From: Paenibacillus pasadenensis | GTDB lineage: Bacteria > Bacillota > Bacilli > Paenibacillales > Paenibacillaceae | Assembly: GCF_023715725.1 (NCBI RefSeq) | Contig: NZ_JAMBOT010000007.1 | Span: 110,471-174,470 of the forward strand | Direction: 5' to 3' | DNA length: 64,000 nucleotides | Shown here: one piece after another, positions 6,851 to 15,879 of the stretch | Numbering within the stretch: the first letter of the stretch is position 1 | Layout: each line of letters starts with the position of its first letter | Position numbers and translations under genes: made by a program | The notes under the pieces: model-generated | What the model was told of the DNA's origin: nothing | Database searches by the model: none | What the model saw: the letters and a program-made list of their open reading frames with translations, nothing else

Positions 6851-7347
6851 GATGATTCCGTATCGGAACTCTCTTGATATGACCAGAGGACCTTCCATTC
6901 ACCGGCCTCCTGAGCGACGTAGACCTCCTGATCCACCTCAAACACGCCAAAGCTGCTGTTATATTCCATGATGACCGGCACTGCGAACACTCCTTCCAGC
7001 GGAGTCTGCTCCGGCGCCATCCTCCATGATCCGACAGCTTTGAGCTCTCCGAGCCTGATTCCGAACGTCTCGACACCGAAGTCCTGCATGAACACATGGG
7101 CACGCTTCTGGATGTAGCTGTCCTTCGTGAAATGCTCCTTCATTTGCGAATGGAACAATTCCCAGGACCCTCCGAAGTTGCCCTCCCGCTCCATCGTGTA
7201 AAATTCAAGCACGGTTTCACGGGCGCCCCCCGAATCGGTTCCACCGAGCAGTCCCGCCACGGAGCGGACCAGCAGCCACAACAGCCATGCAATGACCGCT
7301 GCGGCAAGCAGCCCGCCCAGCGGCAGTCTCCTTTTCCTACGGAACAT
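6847..7347 (-). CDS. Membrane-anchored protein with NTF2-like outer domain
   Basis: This 166-residue protein has an Arg/Lys-rich start (MFRRKRRLP), one membrane segment (about 10-32) and an extracellular domain of about 130 residues. The pattern, an ARETVLEFYTMEREGNFGG helix and later strands ending GEWKVLWSY, suits an NTF2-like/DUF4878-type fold. The start at 7347 has a good GGGGTGAGG site; a TTG at 7368 lacks one. It appears to be the last gene of the exopolysaccharide operon, 36 bp after VanZ. The function is unknown; a cell-surface role is inferred. Confidence 0.6.
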   Translation of the reverse strand: MFRRKRRLPLGGLLAAAVIAWLLWLLVRSVAGLLGGTDSGGARETVLEFYTMEREGNFGGSWELFHSQMKEHFTKDSYIQKRAHVFMQDFGVETFGIRLGELKAVGSWRMAPEQTPLEGVFAVPVIMEYNSSFGVFEVDQEVYVAQEAGEWKVLWSYQESSDTESS

Positions 7348-7383
7348 GTCCTCACCCCTGTCCAACAAAGTACCTTGGTAATT

Positions 7384-7944
7384 TTATTCCAAGGACAAGG
7401 GATTAGACCTGCGGCGGACCTTCGAGACTATATATAGAACAACCACCCCGAGGCAGCCGCCGATCAGATCGATCAGCACGTCCTCGGGGTTGGGGGTGCG
7501 CGAAAGGGAAAATTGCTGGTTGTACTCGTCCAGGCAGGCGATAAGCGCGGTCAGCGACAGCGCAATGAATGCGGATAATCCCGCGCTGACCCGGTACATC
7601 CGCAGCAGCAGCCAGGCCGAAGCAGCCAGAACGCCATACACGAACAGATGAGCCATTTTGCGGAAAATAAATTCCATCACATCGTACGGGTTGAACTTGG
7701 ACATATAAAATTCGCCGTTATAATGAAACGACATCGGCGGCAAATAGCGCTGCGCCGTCTCGGAGTCTATTTTGCGCTCCAGCGCAGGCTTAATCGATTG
7801 CGTTTGGTACGACTGGTTCGAAAACACAAAAATAAGCGCGATCCACGAAATGAGGCAGCCCCACAGCAGCGGCCGCAGCCGGGACGTTACGGGCAGCCTC
7901 CGCCTGACCATCGGGCGGCCAGCGCCCGCTCTTGGTTTGGCCAT
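7384..7944 (-). CDS. VanZ family membrane protein
   Basis: This 186-residue protein has about four membrane helices and a long loop between the first two. Family hallmarks are FVFSNQSYQTQS after helix 1, KMAHLFVYGVLA in helix 2 and the acidic CLDEYNQQFSLSRTPNPEDVLID block before helix 4. VanZ proteins are linked to glycopeptide tolerance and envelope functions, with no settled activity. The start codon directly abuts the LCP stop codon (TAGATG), so the two are co-translated. Placement after an LCP ligase suggests a part in attaching or handling surface polymer. Confidence 0.85.
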   Translation of the reverse strand: MAKPRAGAGRPMVRRRLPVTSRLRPLLWGCLISWIALIFVFSNQSYQTQSIKPALERKIDSETAQRYLPPMSFHYNGEFYMSKFNPYDVMEFIFRKMAHLFVYGVLAASAWLLLRMYRVSAGLSAFIALSLTALIACLDEYNQQFSLSRTPNPEDVLIDLIGGCLGVVVLYIVSKVRRRSNPLSLE

Positions 7945-8883
7945 CTAATGCAACGCCCCTTGCGTCTGCTTCTGATGCTCCTTGATCATGTCGTGAATGC
8001 GGCCGCGCTCCGCCTGATCAACGATATAATAGTAGATGCCGCCGATTCTCGTTCCCCGGCCGCTGATTTCCTTCTGGGAAATCTTCTCGATCTTCGGACG
8101 ATAGTTCACAAGCAGATCCTTCATCGTTTCGAACGAGACATCCGTTTTGACGTTGCCGCCGATCTCCTCCAGCATGCCGTTCGCCTTGGTCAGACTGCTG
8201 ACGGTGAGCGCATTTTTCATCACCTGCTGGATAATGTCGCGCTGACGGCTCTGCCGTCCAAAGTCGCCCCTTGGATCGTCGTAGCGCATGCGGGAATAAA
8301 GCAGCGCCTGCTCTCCGCTCAGCAGCAGCTCCCCCTTGTCAAAGGAATGGCCCTCGTAGGTAAAAGCGAACTTGTTATCCACTTTCACGCCGCCAAGCAG
8401 ATCAACAACCTTTGCAAAGCCCTCCATATTAACCTTCACATAATAATCCACCGGATAATCGATAAAGCTTTCCACCGTCTGTACGGCCATCGTGACGCCG
8501 CCGAAGGCGTAGGAATGATTGATTTTGTCCTCTGTGCCGTGACCGACTATCGTTGTGCGCGTATCGCGCGGAATGCTGAGCATCAGCACATCGTTTTTCT
8601 CGGGATTAACAGCGAGCAGCATCATCGTATCGGCGCGTCCAACGTCGTTCCTCCGCTCGTCGACGCCCATAACCAGCATTGTGAACGGCAGGTTGTCGGA
8701 CGGAACCGTCTCCACGTCTGGGTCCTTACTGACATAAGACGGCCGCTTCGTCGGCTCATAAACTTTGTTAGCCGTTCCTTTAATGGAGTTGTACGCATAG
8801 ATGCCAAGGCCGACTACGGCTATTCCTACAATCAATAGCACCGACAGGACGGAAATCAGAATCCGTTTTTGGGTCAGGCTCAT
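7945..8883 (-). CDS. LytR-CpsA-Psr (LCP) family glycopolymer transferase
   Basis: This 312-residue protein has one N-terminal membrane segment (about 8-30) and the extracellular LCP domain. Motifs present include VMGVDERRNDVGRADTMML, LSIPRDTR, YSRMRYDDPRGDFGRQSRQR and the hydrophobic core strands that hold a polyprenyl phosphate. LCP enzymes move teichoic acid or capsular polymer from undecaprenyl carrier to peptidoglycan. The ATG overlaps the stop of the nucleotidyltransferase gene (ATGA). At the end of the exopolysaccharide operon, it would anchor the product to the cell wall. Confidence 0.9.
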   Translation of the reverse strand: MSLTQKRILISVLSVLLIVGIAVVGLGIYAYNSIKGTANKVYEPTKRPSYVSKDPDVETVPSDNLPFTMLVMGVDERRNDVGRADTMMLLAVNPEKNDVLMLSIPRDTRTTIVGHGTEDKINHSYAFGGVTMAVQTVESFIDYPVDYYVKVNMEGFAKVVDLLGGVKVDNKFAFTYEGHSFDKGELLLSGEQALLYSRMRYDDPRGDFGRQSRQRDIIQQVMKNALTVSSLTKANGMLEEIGGNVKTDVSFETMKDLLVNYRPKIEKISQKEISGRGTRIGGIYYYIVDQAERGRIHDMIKEHQKQTQGALH

Positions 8884-10028
8884 GGGGTGTCTAGCTCCTT
8901 TGCACCGGCTCTGGCACGCCTTCCTAGCAAATGCCCCAGCCGCTGCCGATAAATTCGGGAATACAGAGACAGCAAAGAACCGCCTTGTTCTTCCTTGAAC
9001 TGAGAACGCGCATAATCTGCAGGCGGCAGAAACAAATATTTGAAATGGCTCAGCATGGCGGCCGTATGGTCGAACGTCACAAAAATCGAGCAAAGCCGGA
9101 ACAGATAATACCGGCGGCTTTTAATTCCAACCCCAGCCTCGCGCATCAGCTGCTCGCTCCAGAAGGGCCATCTAATGCGCCGGTCAAGCGGCTTGACCCA
9201 TTGCAAGGTCGGGCAAAGACGGTATACAAGCGACAAAACGGCAGTCAGCTTGGCAAGATTGCCATCGAGTCTCGCTTTATTCCAGAGCGATTCATAGGAA
9301 AAGCCATCCCATGTCTGATCGATTACTTGAGCAATATCGACGATATATTTGAGCGAGAGCATGTGATGATTAAAACCGTGCAAAGCGGTATGATACAGGG
9401 TATCCTCATCGTTAAGCTCACGGACATAGCGGTAGCCGGTTAATGGAATGGTCCGGCTCCATAACGCTTCGAGATCCGTTTCGTGATGATGAGAACGCAT
9501 GATACTCCAGTGCAGCTCAACCGCTAGAAACGGAAACATAGGATTATTGTAAAATTTGTTGAACTGGAGATGGAAATGATCGTCGTCTAGTGTTTCTCCA
9601 TCTCCGAAACTAAGCTGTTTCAACAGCGCCGAAGCCCGCTCCAAATCCGATGGTCGAACCAGCACATCAATGTCCGTTGTTGGGCGGGCTGCAAAATGGC
9701 CGAAGAAGCGCTCCGACATGCGGATGCCTTTGAGCACAAGGAGAGGGATTTCTTCTTGCTCAAAGGCCCGAAACAGCTTTTTCTGTTCCGCACGGATCAG
9801 CATGTTCTGGTAGAGAATCCGTTCCGACTCGGCTTTAAGCTCAGCCTGGAGCCATTCCGGCGTCTGCTCGAGCAGATCCCTGCTTTGCAACAAATGATAG
9901 AATTGGCTTCCGGTGAATGAGCCTCGAATATCCTCCCACGCCTTTTTCCAGCCTGCATCACTCCGGCCTAGAGTTCTCTCTCCGCTGTAGATCTGATCCA
10001 ACAAGCGGACCGCTTCACTCGCTTTCAT
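8880..10028 (-). CDS. Nucleotidyltransferase-fold protein (NTP_transf_5 type)
   Basis: This protein of about 380 residues is of the uncharacterised nucleotidyltransferase family that has LLVLKGIRMSERFFG, then ARPTTDIDVLV (the DxD metal motif) and VELHWSIMRSHHH. Members are scattered in lasso peptide and surface polysaccharide clusters and their substrate is not known. The start at 10028 has an AAGGAAG site, and the upstream ATG at 10046 has none. It follows rmlD by 97 bp and overlaps the LCP gene. It could modify a sugar, a peptide or another small acceptor. The nearby precursor operon makes a peptide link possible. Confidence 0.8.
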   Translation of the reverse strand: MKASEAVRLLDQIYSGERTLGRSDAGWKKAWEDIRGSFTGSQFYHLLQSRDLLEQTPEWLQAELKAESERILYQNMLIRAEQKKLFRAFEQEEIPLLVLKGIRMSERFFGHFAARPTTDIDVLVRPSDLERASALLKQLSFGDGETLDDDHFHLQFNKFYNNPMFPFLAVELHWSIMRSHHHETDLEALWSRTIPLTGYRYVRELNDEDTLYHTALHGFNHHMLSLKYIVDIAQVIDQTWDGFSYESLWNKARLDGNLAKLTAVLSLVYRLCPTLQWVKPLDRRIRWPFWSEQLMREAGVGIKSRRYYLFRLCSIFVTFDHTAAMLSHFKYLFLPPADYARSQFKEEQGGSLLSLYSRIYRQRLGHLLGRRARAGAKELDTP

Positions 10029-10125
10029 CGCGTTCTTCCTTTCCATACCGAGTCATCCGGCACACTGCTCTAAAGTGGTTTAAAAAGTACCATTGCGCCA
10101 AAGCACGATCACGATCCGGTCCGTA

Positions 10126-11025
10126 TTAAGAGTGTCGTGAATCGGCGCGCCTTCCCCCATAACCTACGGCACCAAGGTTTTCCATTGCCAAAAACTGCTG
10201 CAGCGCCTCGCGCCAATGGCGCATAACCGGGAAGCCGCCTTGCGCTAAAGCCTCATGCGCAAAGACCGAGTAGCCGGGACGTATCGCCGGACGGACGAAC
10301 TGGTCGCTTGTTACAGCCTGCAGTTGCACCGAAAGGCCTGCCTCTTCAAAAATAGCCGCTGCGAATTCATGCCAAGAGCAGGAGCCCGAATTGGACACAT
10401 GATAGACTCCGTAACGATCGCTGCGGATGAGCGCGACGATGCAGCCTGCCAGGTCGCGGGTAAAGGTTGGACAGCCGAACTGATCACCTACAACGGAAAG
10501 CGGCTTTCCTTGGCGGGCCAATTGCAGCATTGTGCGGACAAAGTTGCTGCCATGCAAGCCGTATACCCAGGAGGTGCGCACGACGAATGCCTTACTGGAA
10601 AAAGCCAACGTTTGCCGCTCCCCTTCCAGCTTGGATGCACCATACACATTCACCGGACTGGTCGCAGCGGTTTCCGCAATCGGCGCAACTGCCGTACCGT
10701 CAAACACATAGTCCGTGCTGACGTAGACCAGCTTCGCACCGGCCTTCTCCGCAGCTTGAGCAATAAAGCCCGCCCCGTCGCCGTTTATCTTGAAGGCCAG
10801 CCCAACCTCGGCTTCCGCCTGATCCACCTTGGTATAAGCTCCGCTATGAATGATTACGTCCGGCGAGATCCGGCCAATCACCTCATCGACTTCATCCTGG
10901 CTGCTGAAATCCAGCTCCGAACGGGTTAACCCGTGCACCTCGTAACCTTCCGCCAACAACAAAGAGACCAGATCGGTTCCGAGCTGGCCTCCTGCGCCTG
11001 TTACGATAACTCGCTGTTTAACCAT
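10126..11025 (-). CDS. rmlD: dTDP-4-dehydrorhamnose reductase
   Basis: It reduces dTDP-4-keto-L-rhamnose to dTDP-L-rhamnose, the last step of the pathway. The sequence shows a Rossmann GAGGQLG at the N terminus, YVSTDYVFDG, the YGASKLEGE active-site motif and RTSWVYG. The start at 11025 overlaps the rmlB stop by 8 nt; an ATG at 11052 is also possible and neither has a strong ribosome site. The length (about 299) is normal. With rmlA, rmlC and rmlB it completes the four-gene set for rhamnose supply to the exopolysaccharide glycosyltransferases. Confidence 0.93.
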   Translation of the reverse strand: MVKQRVIVTGAGGQLGTDLVSLLLAEGYEVHGLTRSELDFSSQDEVDEVIGRISPDVIIHSGAYTKVDQAEAEVGLAFKINGDGAGFIAQAAEKAGAKLVYVSTDYVFDGTAVAPIAETAATSPVNVYGASKLEGERQTLAFSSKAFVVRTSWVYGLHGSNFVRTMLQLARQGKPLSVVGDQFGCPTFTRDLAGCIVALIRSDRYGVYHVSNSGSCSWHEFAAAIFEEAGLSVQLQAVTSDQFVRPAIRPGYSVFAHEALAQGGFPVMRHWREALQQFLAMENLGAVGYGGRRADSRHS

Positions 11026-12037
11026 TGGCGGGTTCACTGTAACGAAAGTCATATCCGTTTAAATATTGGCCGGATTGAATATCCCTCCACCAAACTTCAT
11101 TCTCCAAATACCAGTCAATCGTCTCCACGATGCCGGTCTCAAACGTATATTTGGGCTGCCAGCCAAGCTGCGACTCCAGCTTTGCCGGATCGATGGCATA
11201 ACGGCGGTCATGTCCGAGGCGGTCTTCCACGTAACGGATGAGCGCCTTGGAGTTGCCCAGGCGTTCAAGAATAAGCTCTACAATCTGGATATTCGTCCGT
11301 TCATTGTGCCCGCCGATGTTGTACACCTCACCGGACTTGCCCTGGTGAAGCACCAGATCGATGGCGGCGGCGTGATCCCGAACATGCAGCCAATCCCGAA
11401 TGTTCAAGCCGTCCCCGTATACAGGAAGCTCTTTTCCGTCCAGCGCATGCGTAATCATGAGCGGGATAAGCTTTTCCGGGAAATGAAACGGCCCGTAATT
11501 GTTGGAGCAGCGGGTAATGTTCACGTTCATGCCGTAGGTTTCATGGTAGGCGCGAACGAGCAGATCGCCAGCCGCTTTGCTCGCAGAATACGGACTGTTA
11601 GGGGCAAGCGGCGTTTCTTCCGTAAAATAACCCGTTGCACCAAGAGATCCGTAAACCTCATCGGTTGAGATTTGAATGTATTTATCGATGCCATATGTAC
11701 GAGCGGCTTCCAGCAGCACCTGCGTGCCGGAAATATTCGTTGTCACAAAAATGCCCGGGTCGCTGATGCTCCGGTCCACATGCGATTCCGCTGCAAAGTT
11801 GATGATAGCGTTAATGGAATAGGTGCGCAGCAGGTGGCGAACGAGCGCCTCGTTGCAGATGTCGCCTTTTACAAAACGGTAGTTCTCATCGTTCTCCAGA
11901 TCCGTGAGATTATCCAGGTTGCCCGCGTACGTCAGCTTGTCGAGGTTGACAATCAAGTAATCCGGGTGCGTTTCTCTCATATGACGAATAAAATTGCTGC
12001 CGATAAATCCTGCTCCGCCTGTAACCAGTAGGTTCAT
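11018..12037 (-). CDS. rmlB: dTDP-glucose 4,6-dehydratase
   Basis: It converts dTDP-glucose to dTDP-4-keto-6-deoxyglucose with bound NAD. Seen are GGAGFIGSNF at the N terminus, ISTDEVYGSLG (Thr-Asp-Glu catalytic triplet), YSASKAAGD (Tyr/Lys) and TRCSNNYGPFHFPEK. The protein has 339 residues, typical for RmlB. The start at 12037 is set by AGAGGAGA upstream. Upstream in-frame codons lie in the intergenic region. It sits between rmlC and rmlD. Confidence 0.95.
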   Translation of the reverse strand: MNLLVTGGAGFIGSNFIRHMRETHPDYLIVNLDKLTYAGNLDNLTDLENDENYRFVKGDICNEALVRHLLRTYSINAIINFAAESHVDRSISDPGIFVTTNISGTQVLLEAARTYGIDKYIQISTDEVYGSLGATGYFTEETPLAPNSPYSASKAAGDLLVRAYHETYGMNVNITRCSNNYGPFHFPEKLIPLMITHALDGKELPVYGDGLNIRDWLHVRDHAAAIDLVLHQGKSGEVYNIGGHNERTNIQIVELILERLGNSKALIRYVEDRLGHDRRYAIDPAKLESQLGWQPKYTFETGIVETIDWYLENEVWWRDIQSGQYLNGYDFRYSEPANG

Positions 12038-12059
12038 TCTCTCTACATCTCCTCTAAAA

Positions 12060-12605
12060 TTAGAAATTATGCTCGGCCTCACGGAAGCCGGGATGGATTT
12101 TATCTTTGTCCGACAGAACAACTTTTACGGTCGGCCAATCGATGCCTAGCTCCGGATCGTCCCAGCGAATTCCCCGGTCATGCTCTTTCGAATAATACTC
12201 ATCGACTTTATACATAACCTGCGCATTCGTCGTAAGCGTGCAGAAGCCATGGGCAAAACCTTTTGGCACGAGCAGCTGGCGTTTGTTCGCTTCGCTCAAA
12301 ATAAATCCTTGCCACTGGCCATAGGTCGACGACTGCTTACGAAGATCCACGACAACATCGTAAATAGCGCCGCTCACACAGCGAACCAGCTTCGTTTGCG
12401 CCTTCGGATTCAGCTGGTAATGCAGCCCTCTCAGCGTACCGGGCTCTTGAGACATCGAATGGTTATCTTGGATAAAGTTATGTTCAATCCCGGCCTGACG
12501 GAATTTCTGTTCATTATAACTTTCCGTAAAAAAGCCCCGATTGTCGCCGAATACGTCGGTCTCTACAATCAGGACTCCATCAAGCTTAGTCGGAATACTA
12601 TTCAT
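12060..12605 (-). CDS. rmlC: dTDP-4-dehydrorhamnose 3,5-epimerase
   Basis: This 181-residue cupin enzyme inverts C3 and C5 of the dTDP-keto sugar. Characteristic features are DNRGFFTESYN near the N terminus, LRGLHYQ with the catalytic His, AIYDVVVDLR and FAHGFCTL. The start has an AAGGAGC site at good spacing. It lies 16 bp after rmlA and 22 bp before rmlB in the same operon. Confidence 0.95.
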   Translation of the reverse strand: MNSIPTKLDGVLIVETDVFGDNRGFFTESYNEQKFRQAGIEHNFIQDNHSMSQEPGTLRGLHYQLNPKAQTKLVRCVSGAIYDVVVDLRKQSSTYGQWQGFILSEANKRQLLVPKGFAHGFCTLTTNAQVMYKVDEYYSKEHDRGIRWDDPELGIDWPTVKVVLSDKDKIHPGFREAEHNF

Positions 12606-12621
12606 ATTTATTCAAGCTCCT

Positions 12622-13371
12622 TTACACCTTTGCCGCGATACGGCCAAAGTTCAAGTCGAATGAATCGTGGCGAACCAGCTCATTGGCATTAGCCCAGGAT
12701 TCATGCGTTCCTGCATCCGTCCACCAGCCGCTCAGCACGTCATAGGTCAGCAGCCCTTGCTGGATATACGCGTTGTTAACGTCCGTAATCTCCAGCTCGC
12801 CGCGACCGGAAGGTTTAAGGCCTTTGACAATCTCAAATACATTGTTGTCGTACATATAGATGCCGGTTACCGCCATTTTACTTTTCGGCTGTTTAGGCTT
12901 CTCTTCAATAGATACGATGAGTGAACCGTCCAGCTCCGCAACGCCGTAACGCTCGGGGTCATGAACCTCTTTCAGCAGAATTTTAGCTCCGCTGCCCTGC
13001 TGCTTGAAATTGTCAACAAACGGCTTCATATCGTCCTGGAACACGTTGTCCCCGAGAATAACCGCCATCGGTTCATTTCCAATAAAGCTCTTGGCCAATC
13101 CAAGCGCCTGTGCGATACCGCCAGCCTGATCCTGAACCTTGTAGGAGAAGCTAACGCCGAACTCATAACCGCTCCCCAAAAGATTAACGACATCGCCCAT
13201 ATGGTCACGTCCCGTGACAATGAGGATGTCGTCGATTCCCGCTGCTTTTAATTTGTAGATGGAATGGTAGATCATCGGGTACTGGCCAACCGGTAGCAAA
13301 TGTTTGTTGGTCACCTTGGTCAAAGGATAAAGTCTAGAGCCTGTTCCGCCTGCGAGGATAATGCCTTTCAT
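12622..13371 (-). CDS. rmlA: Glucose-1-phosphate thymidylyltransferase
   Basis: It forms dTDP-glucose from dTTP and glucose 1-phosphate. The N terminus has the nucleotidyltransferase signature [18 protein letters not shown], with [11 protein letters not shown] as the metal site and [10 protein letters not shown] later. At 249 residues it is the short type found in Gram-positive and archaeal genomes rather than the 290-residue enterobacterial form. The start codon overlaps the upstream glycosyltransferase stop (ATGA) and has an AAGGAG site. It marks the right boundary of the GC-normal rml block. Confidence 0.93.
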   Translation of the reverse strand: MKGIILAGGTGSRLYPLTKVTNKHLLPVGQYPMIYHSIYKLKAAGIDDILIVTGRDHMGDVVNLLGSGYEFGVSFSYKVQDQAGGIAQALGLAKSFIGNEPMAVILGDNVFQDDMKPFVDNFKQQGSGAKILLKEVHDPERYGVAELDGSLIVSIEEKPKQPKSKMAVTGIYMYDNNVFEIVKGLKPSGRGELEITDVNNAYIQQGLLTYDVLSGWWTDAGTHESWANANELVRHDSFDLNFGRIAAKV

Positions 13372-14594
13372 ACTTTTACCACTCCTTTTGTAGGGTACGT
13401 AACGATATTTGAAGGTGATTGTATGTTTTCGCTACTAAAAATCTCTTCATATTTCTGAATTATTGAATTCCATGAATAAGCAGTTTGAACCCTATTAACA
13501 GCCCTTTCTCCATATTCCTGTATTATTTTTGAATCCAAATCATCACAATTAGAAATTAATGTTGCTAGACTGTTAGGGTTCTTATCAAAATAAAGTGCAC
13601 CGTTCTCTCCTACTTCTCGATTAAAAACAACATCCAATAGTAAATTTAAAGATGTGCTTGCCAGTGCCTCTAATAGTGAAGGATTTGTCCCTCCTACCTC
13701 ATGTCCATGAAAGTATCCGTATGCTTCTTCCCTTATCTTTTTTAACAACTCTGGATCGTATACAGTTCCAACAAATTTAATCCTTTTATCTTTATCAAAT
13801 CCTGTTTTTTCAAGAAGCTCTTTATAAAACGAGTTGTTTTCAACATTAGATATAATCACGAAATCCTTTTTGGTATCAGACTTCATAAATTCTCGTATCA
13901 TTAATTCGTAGTTATTTTCTGGAACAAACCGTCCAACAACTAAATAATATTGACGAATTCGAATTTCTTTCTCTTTTAACCAATTCACAAATGGAAGATG
14001 GCTATCGCTTAGTGTAGATCGCGTTGTATCTGCTCCATATGCTATGAATTTTGTCAACGGCTTAAATCGGGAGTATTCTTTGTGAATATATGTTTCAATT
14101 CCTTTGGAGTCACAAATAAGCAAATCAGCTCTTTTTACCATCATAGACTCAGATATCTTCCAATATTTCCTTATTAGGAAGTTCCATTTGGATCGTTTCC
14201 ATTCATGACCATCTGGATTGACGTATATTTTCGTATTAAATTCATTAAGTCTTCTCTTGTAATAGTTCAAAAATGGGCCGATCCGACATGCCAATATGTA
14301 AATAACACTATTTTGAATATTGTTTTCTTTGATATAGTGATAACATTCTTTTAAACTAAGTACATCATATAGAACAGCTTTTCCGCTTCCAATATTAGGG
14401 ACCGAAATGTTAAAGCAACGCGCTCCGTTGTATATATTAATTTCCTTGTTCTCAGCCAGACATGAGACATGGTAATGAATATCATCATTCTGTCGACTTT
14501 TTGTTAACTGTTCAACAAAAGTCTCAAACCCGCCATACTTAGCCGGAATTCCCTTTGATCCGATTATAAAAATATGATTTTTTATTGAACTCAT
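13368..14594 (-). CDS. DUF1972/GT4-type glycosyltransferase, probable rhamnosyltransferase
   Basis: This protein of about 408 residues starts with [19 protein letters not shown], the DUF1972 domain typical of Cps2T/WchF-like rhamnosyltransferases. A GT4 C-terminal half follows, with [16 protein letters not shown]. The retaining-transferase Glu cannot be assigned with certainty. The start at 14594 has GGAAAGGAAG, unlike the upstream TTG. Together with rmlABCD directly downstream, transfer of L-rhamnose to the lipid-linked repeat unit is likely. Base composition is AT-rich, unlike the rml genes. A terminator hairpin lies just upstream (14611-14641). Confidence 0.85.
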   Translation of the reverse strand: MSSIKNHIFIIGSKGIPAKYGGFETFVEQLTKSRQNDDIHYHVSCLAENKEINIYNGARCFNISVPNIGSGKAVLYDVLSLKECYHYIKENNIQNSVIYILACRIGPFLNYYKRRLNEFNTKIYVNPDGHEWKRSKWNFLIRKYWKISESMMVKRADLLICDSKGIETYIHKEYSRFKPLTKFIAYGADTTRSTLSDSHLPFVNWLKEKEIRIRQYYLVVGRFVPENNYELMIREFMKSDTKKDFVIISNVENNSFYKELLEKTGFDKDKRIKFVGTVYDPELLKKIREEAYGYFHGHEVGGTNPSLLEALASTSLNLLLDVVFNREVGENGALYFDKNPNSLATLISNCDDLDSKIIQEYGERAVNRVQTAYSWNSIIQKYEEIFSSENIQSPSNIVTYPTKGVVKV

Positions 14595-14610
14595 TCGTAT
14601 CTTCCTTTCC

Positions 14611-14641
14611 AAATAAAAAAAGCAGCCTATAGGCTGCTTTT
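14611..14641 (-). terminator. Intrinsic terminator inside the exopolysaccharide operon
   Basis: AGCAGCC-TATA-GGCTGCT forms a perfect 7-bp stem followed on the minus strand by TTTTTTTATTT. It overlaps the stop codon of the upstream glycosyltransferase and lies only 17 bp before the next gene. Transcription must pass it to reach the rml genes, which fits an antitermination system upstream. Confidence 0.85.
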
Positions 14642-15866
14642 ATGCGGTGATTGTTCTATAAATGGGAAGTATTTGAGATAAATGATTCTTAGCATCAAAA
14701 ACATACTCCGCTTTTTTTCTTGCATTTTGACATAACTCCAAGTAATTCTTTTCCGGAAGTGTTTGCATTATATCAATCTTACTCGCCAACTCGTCTGAGT
14801 TCTTAGCCTCAAATAAATATCCATTAATACCATTATCAATATGTTCCGGAATGCCACCAATATTACTTCCTATAACAGGTTTACCACTTGCAAATGTTTC
14901 AATAAGTGCTAATGGACCATTTTCATACCATTCTGATGGCATAATAACACATTTCGCATTACTGATTATTTGTTCGAGATTAGAACCGCTTATAAAACCT
15001 AACATTTCAACCTTTTCTTCCAAACCGTTTTGATTAATAAAATCATTGATTAAGTCAGTCAACGGGCCAGTTCCTGCTATTTTCAGCTTAGCTGATCCGG
15101 AGATCTTTTTCATAGCCTCCAGAAGCGTAAGTATCCCTTTTTCTTCCGACAATCTCCCTAAATATAACATATAATCTTTGTGTAAGTAACTGGGCGAAAT
15201 AGAATTAGTATCGAGAAAATTAGGAATATACGAAATTTTAGTTTGAGGAAATCCCCATTCAATCATCTTATCCTTGTAAAACTGACTCGGTGTAATAAAG
15301 TGATCAATATACTCTTCATAAACCTTCATGCCATGATGAAGATAAGCTTCGAGCATAGAAATCAAACTTCCACTCAAAGAATTTTTAGTACAGCGATTTA
15401 ACATAACATTATAAAATTTTCCATCCTTACATTTCTCACATATCTGGTTTTTATGAAGCATTTTATAGTTAGGACACATTACTTTTAAATCATGAACCGT
15501 ATAAATAACTGGAATTTTTCTTTTTTTTAGTGGAATAAGGATAGATGGGGATAGTTGGTGTTGAAATAGATGCAAATGGGCAACATCTATATGTGTAACA
15601 TCTAGCAGTCGTTCTAGATTTCTTCGTGCCTCCTGAGAGTAAATTACTTTTGAACCTAATTTGATTTTCTCAAGAAATCCAGCATTCCCATAATCAATAT
15701 GATCTACAAAATAATCCTCGTACTCAGTTGGATAGTTTTTGTTATCTTTCATCGCAAAAGGAATTACTTTATGTCCAATATTTTCAAGTTCTCTCTTCAA
15801 TGCAAATAAATATGTTTCACTTCCACCTTTAATATAATAAAATTTATTTATTGTCAATATATTCAT
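14640..15866 (-). CDS. GT4 family glycosyltransferase
   Basis: This protein of about 408 residues has a two-domain GT-B fold: an N-terminal part with NKFYYIKGGSETYLFAL and TVHDLKVMCPNYKML, and a C-terminal part with LGRLSEEKGI and PSEWYENGPLALIE (the E-x7-E-like donor motif). A CxxC pair (CEKC) in the middle is typical of this subgroup. It should add one sugar to the undecaprenyl-linked repeat unit. The donor cannot be read from the sequence. The ATG at 15866 is preferred over a TTG at 15878, and neither has a strong ribosome site. It is AT-rich and 13 bp after the flippase gene. Confidence 0.88.
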   Translation of the reverse strand: MNILTINKFYYIKGGSETYLFALKRELENIGHKVIPFAMKDNKNYPTEYEDYFVDHIDYGNAGFLEKIKLGSKVIYSQEARRNLERLLDVTHIDVAHLHLFQHQLSPSILIPLKKRKIPVIYTVHDLKVMCPNYKMLHKNQICEKCKDGKFYNVMLNRCTKNSLSGSLISMLEAYLHHGMKVYEEYIDHFITPSQFYKDKMIEWGFPQTKISYIPNFLDTNSISPSYLHKDYMLYLGRLSEEKGILTLLEAMKKISGSAKLKIAGTGPLTDLINDFINQNGLEEKVEMLGFISGSNLEQIISNAKCVIMPSEWYENGPLALIETFASGKPVIGSNIGGIPEHIDNGINGYLFEAKNSDELASKIDIMQTLPEKNYLELCQNARKKAEYVFDAKNHLSQILPIYRTITA

Positions 15867-15879
15867 TCGGCACCCCAAT

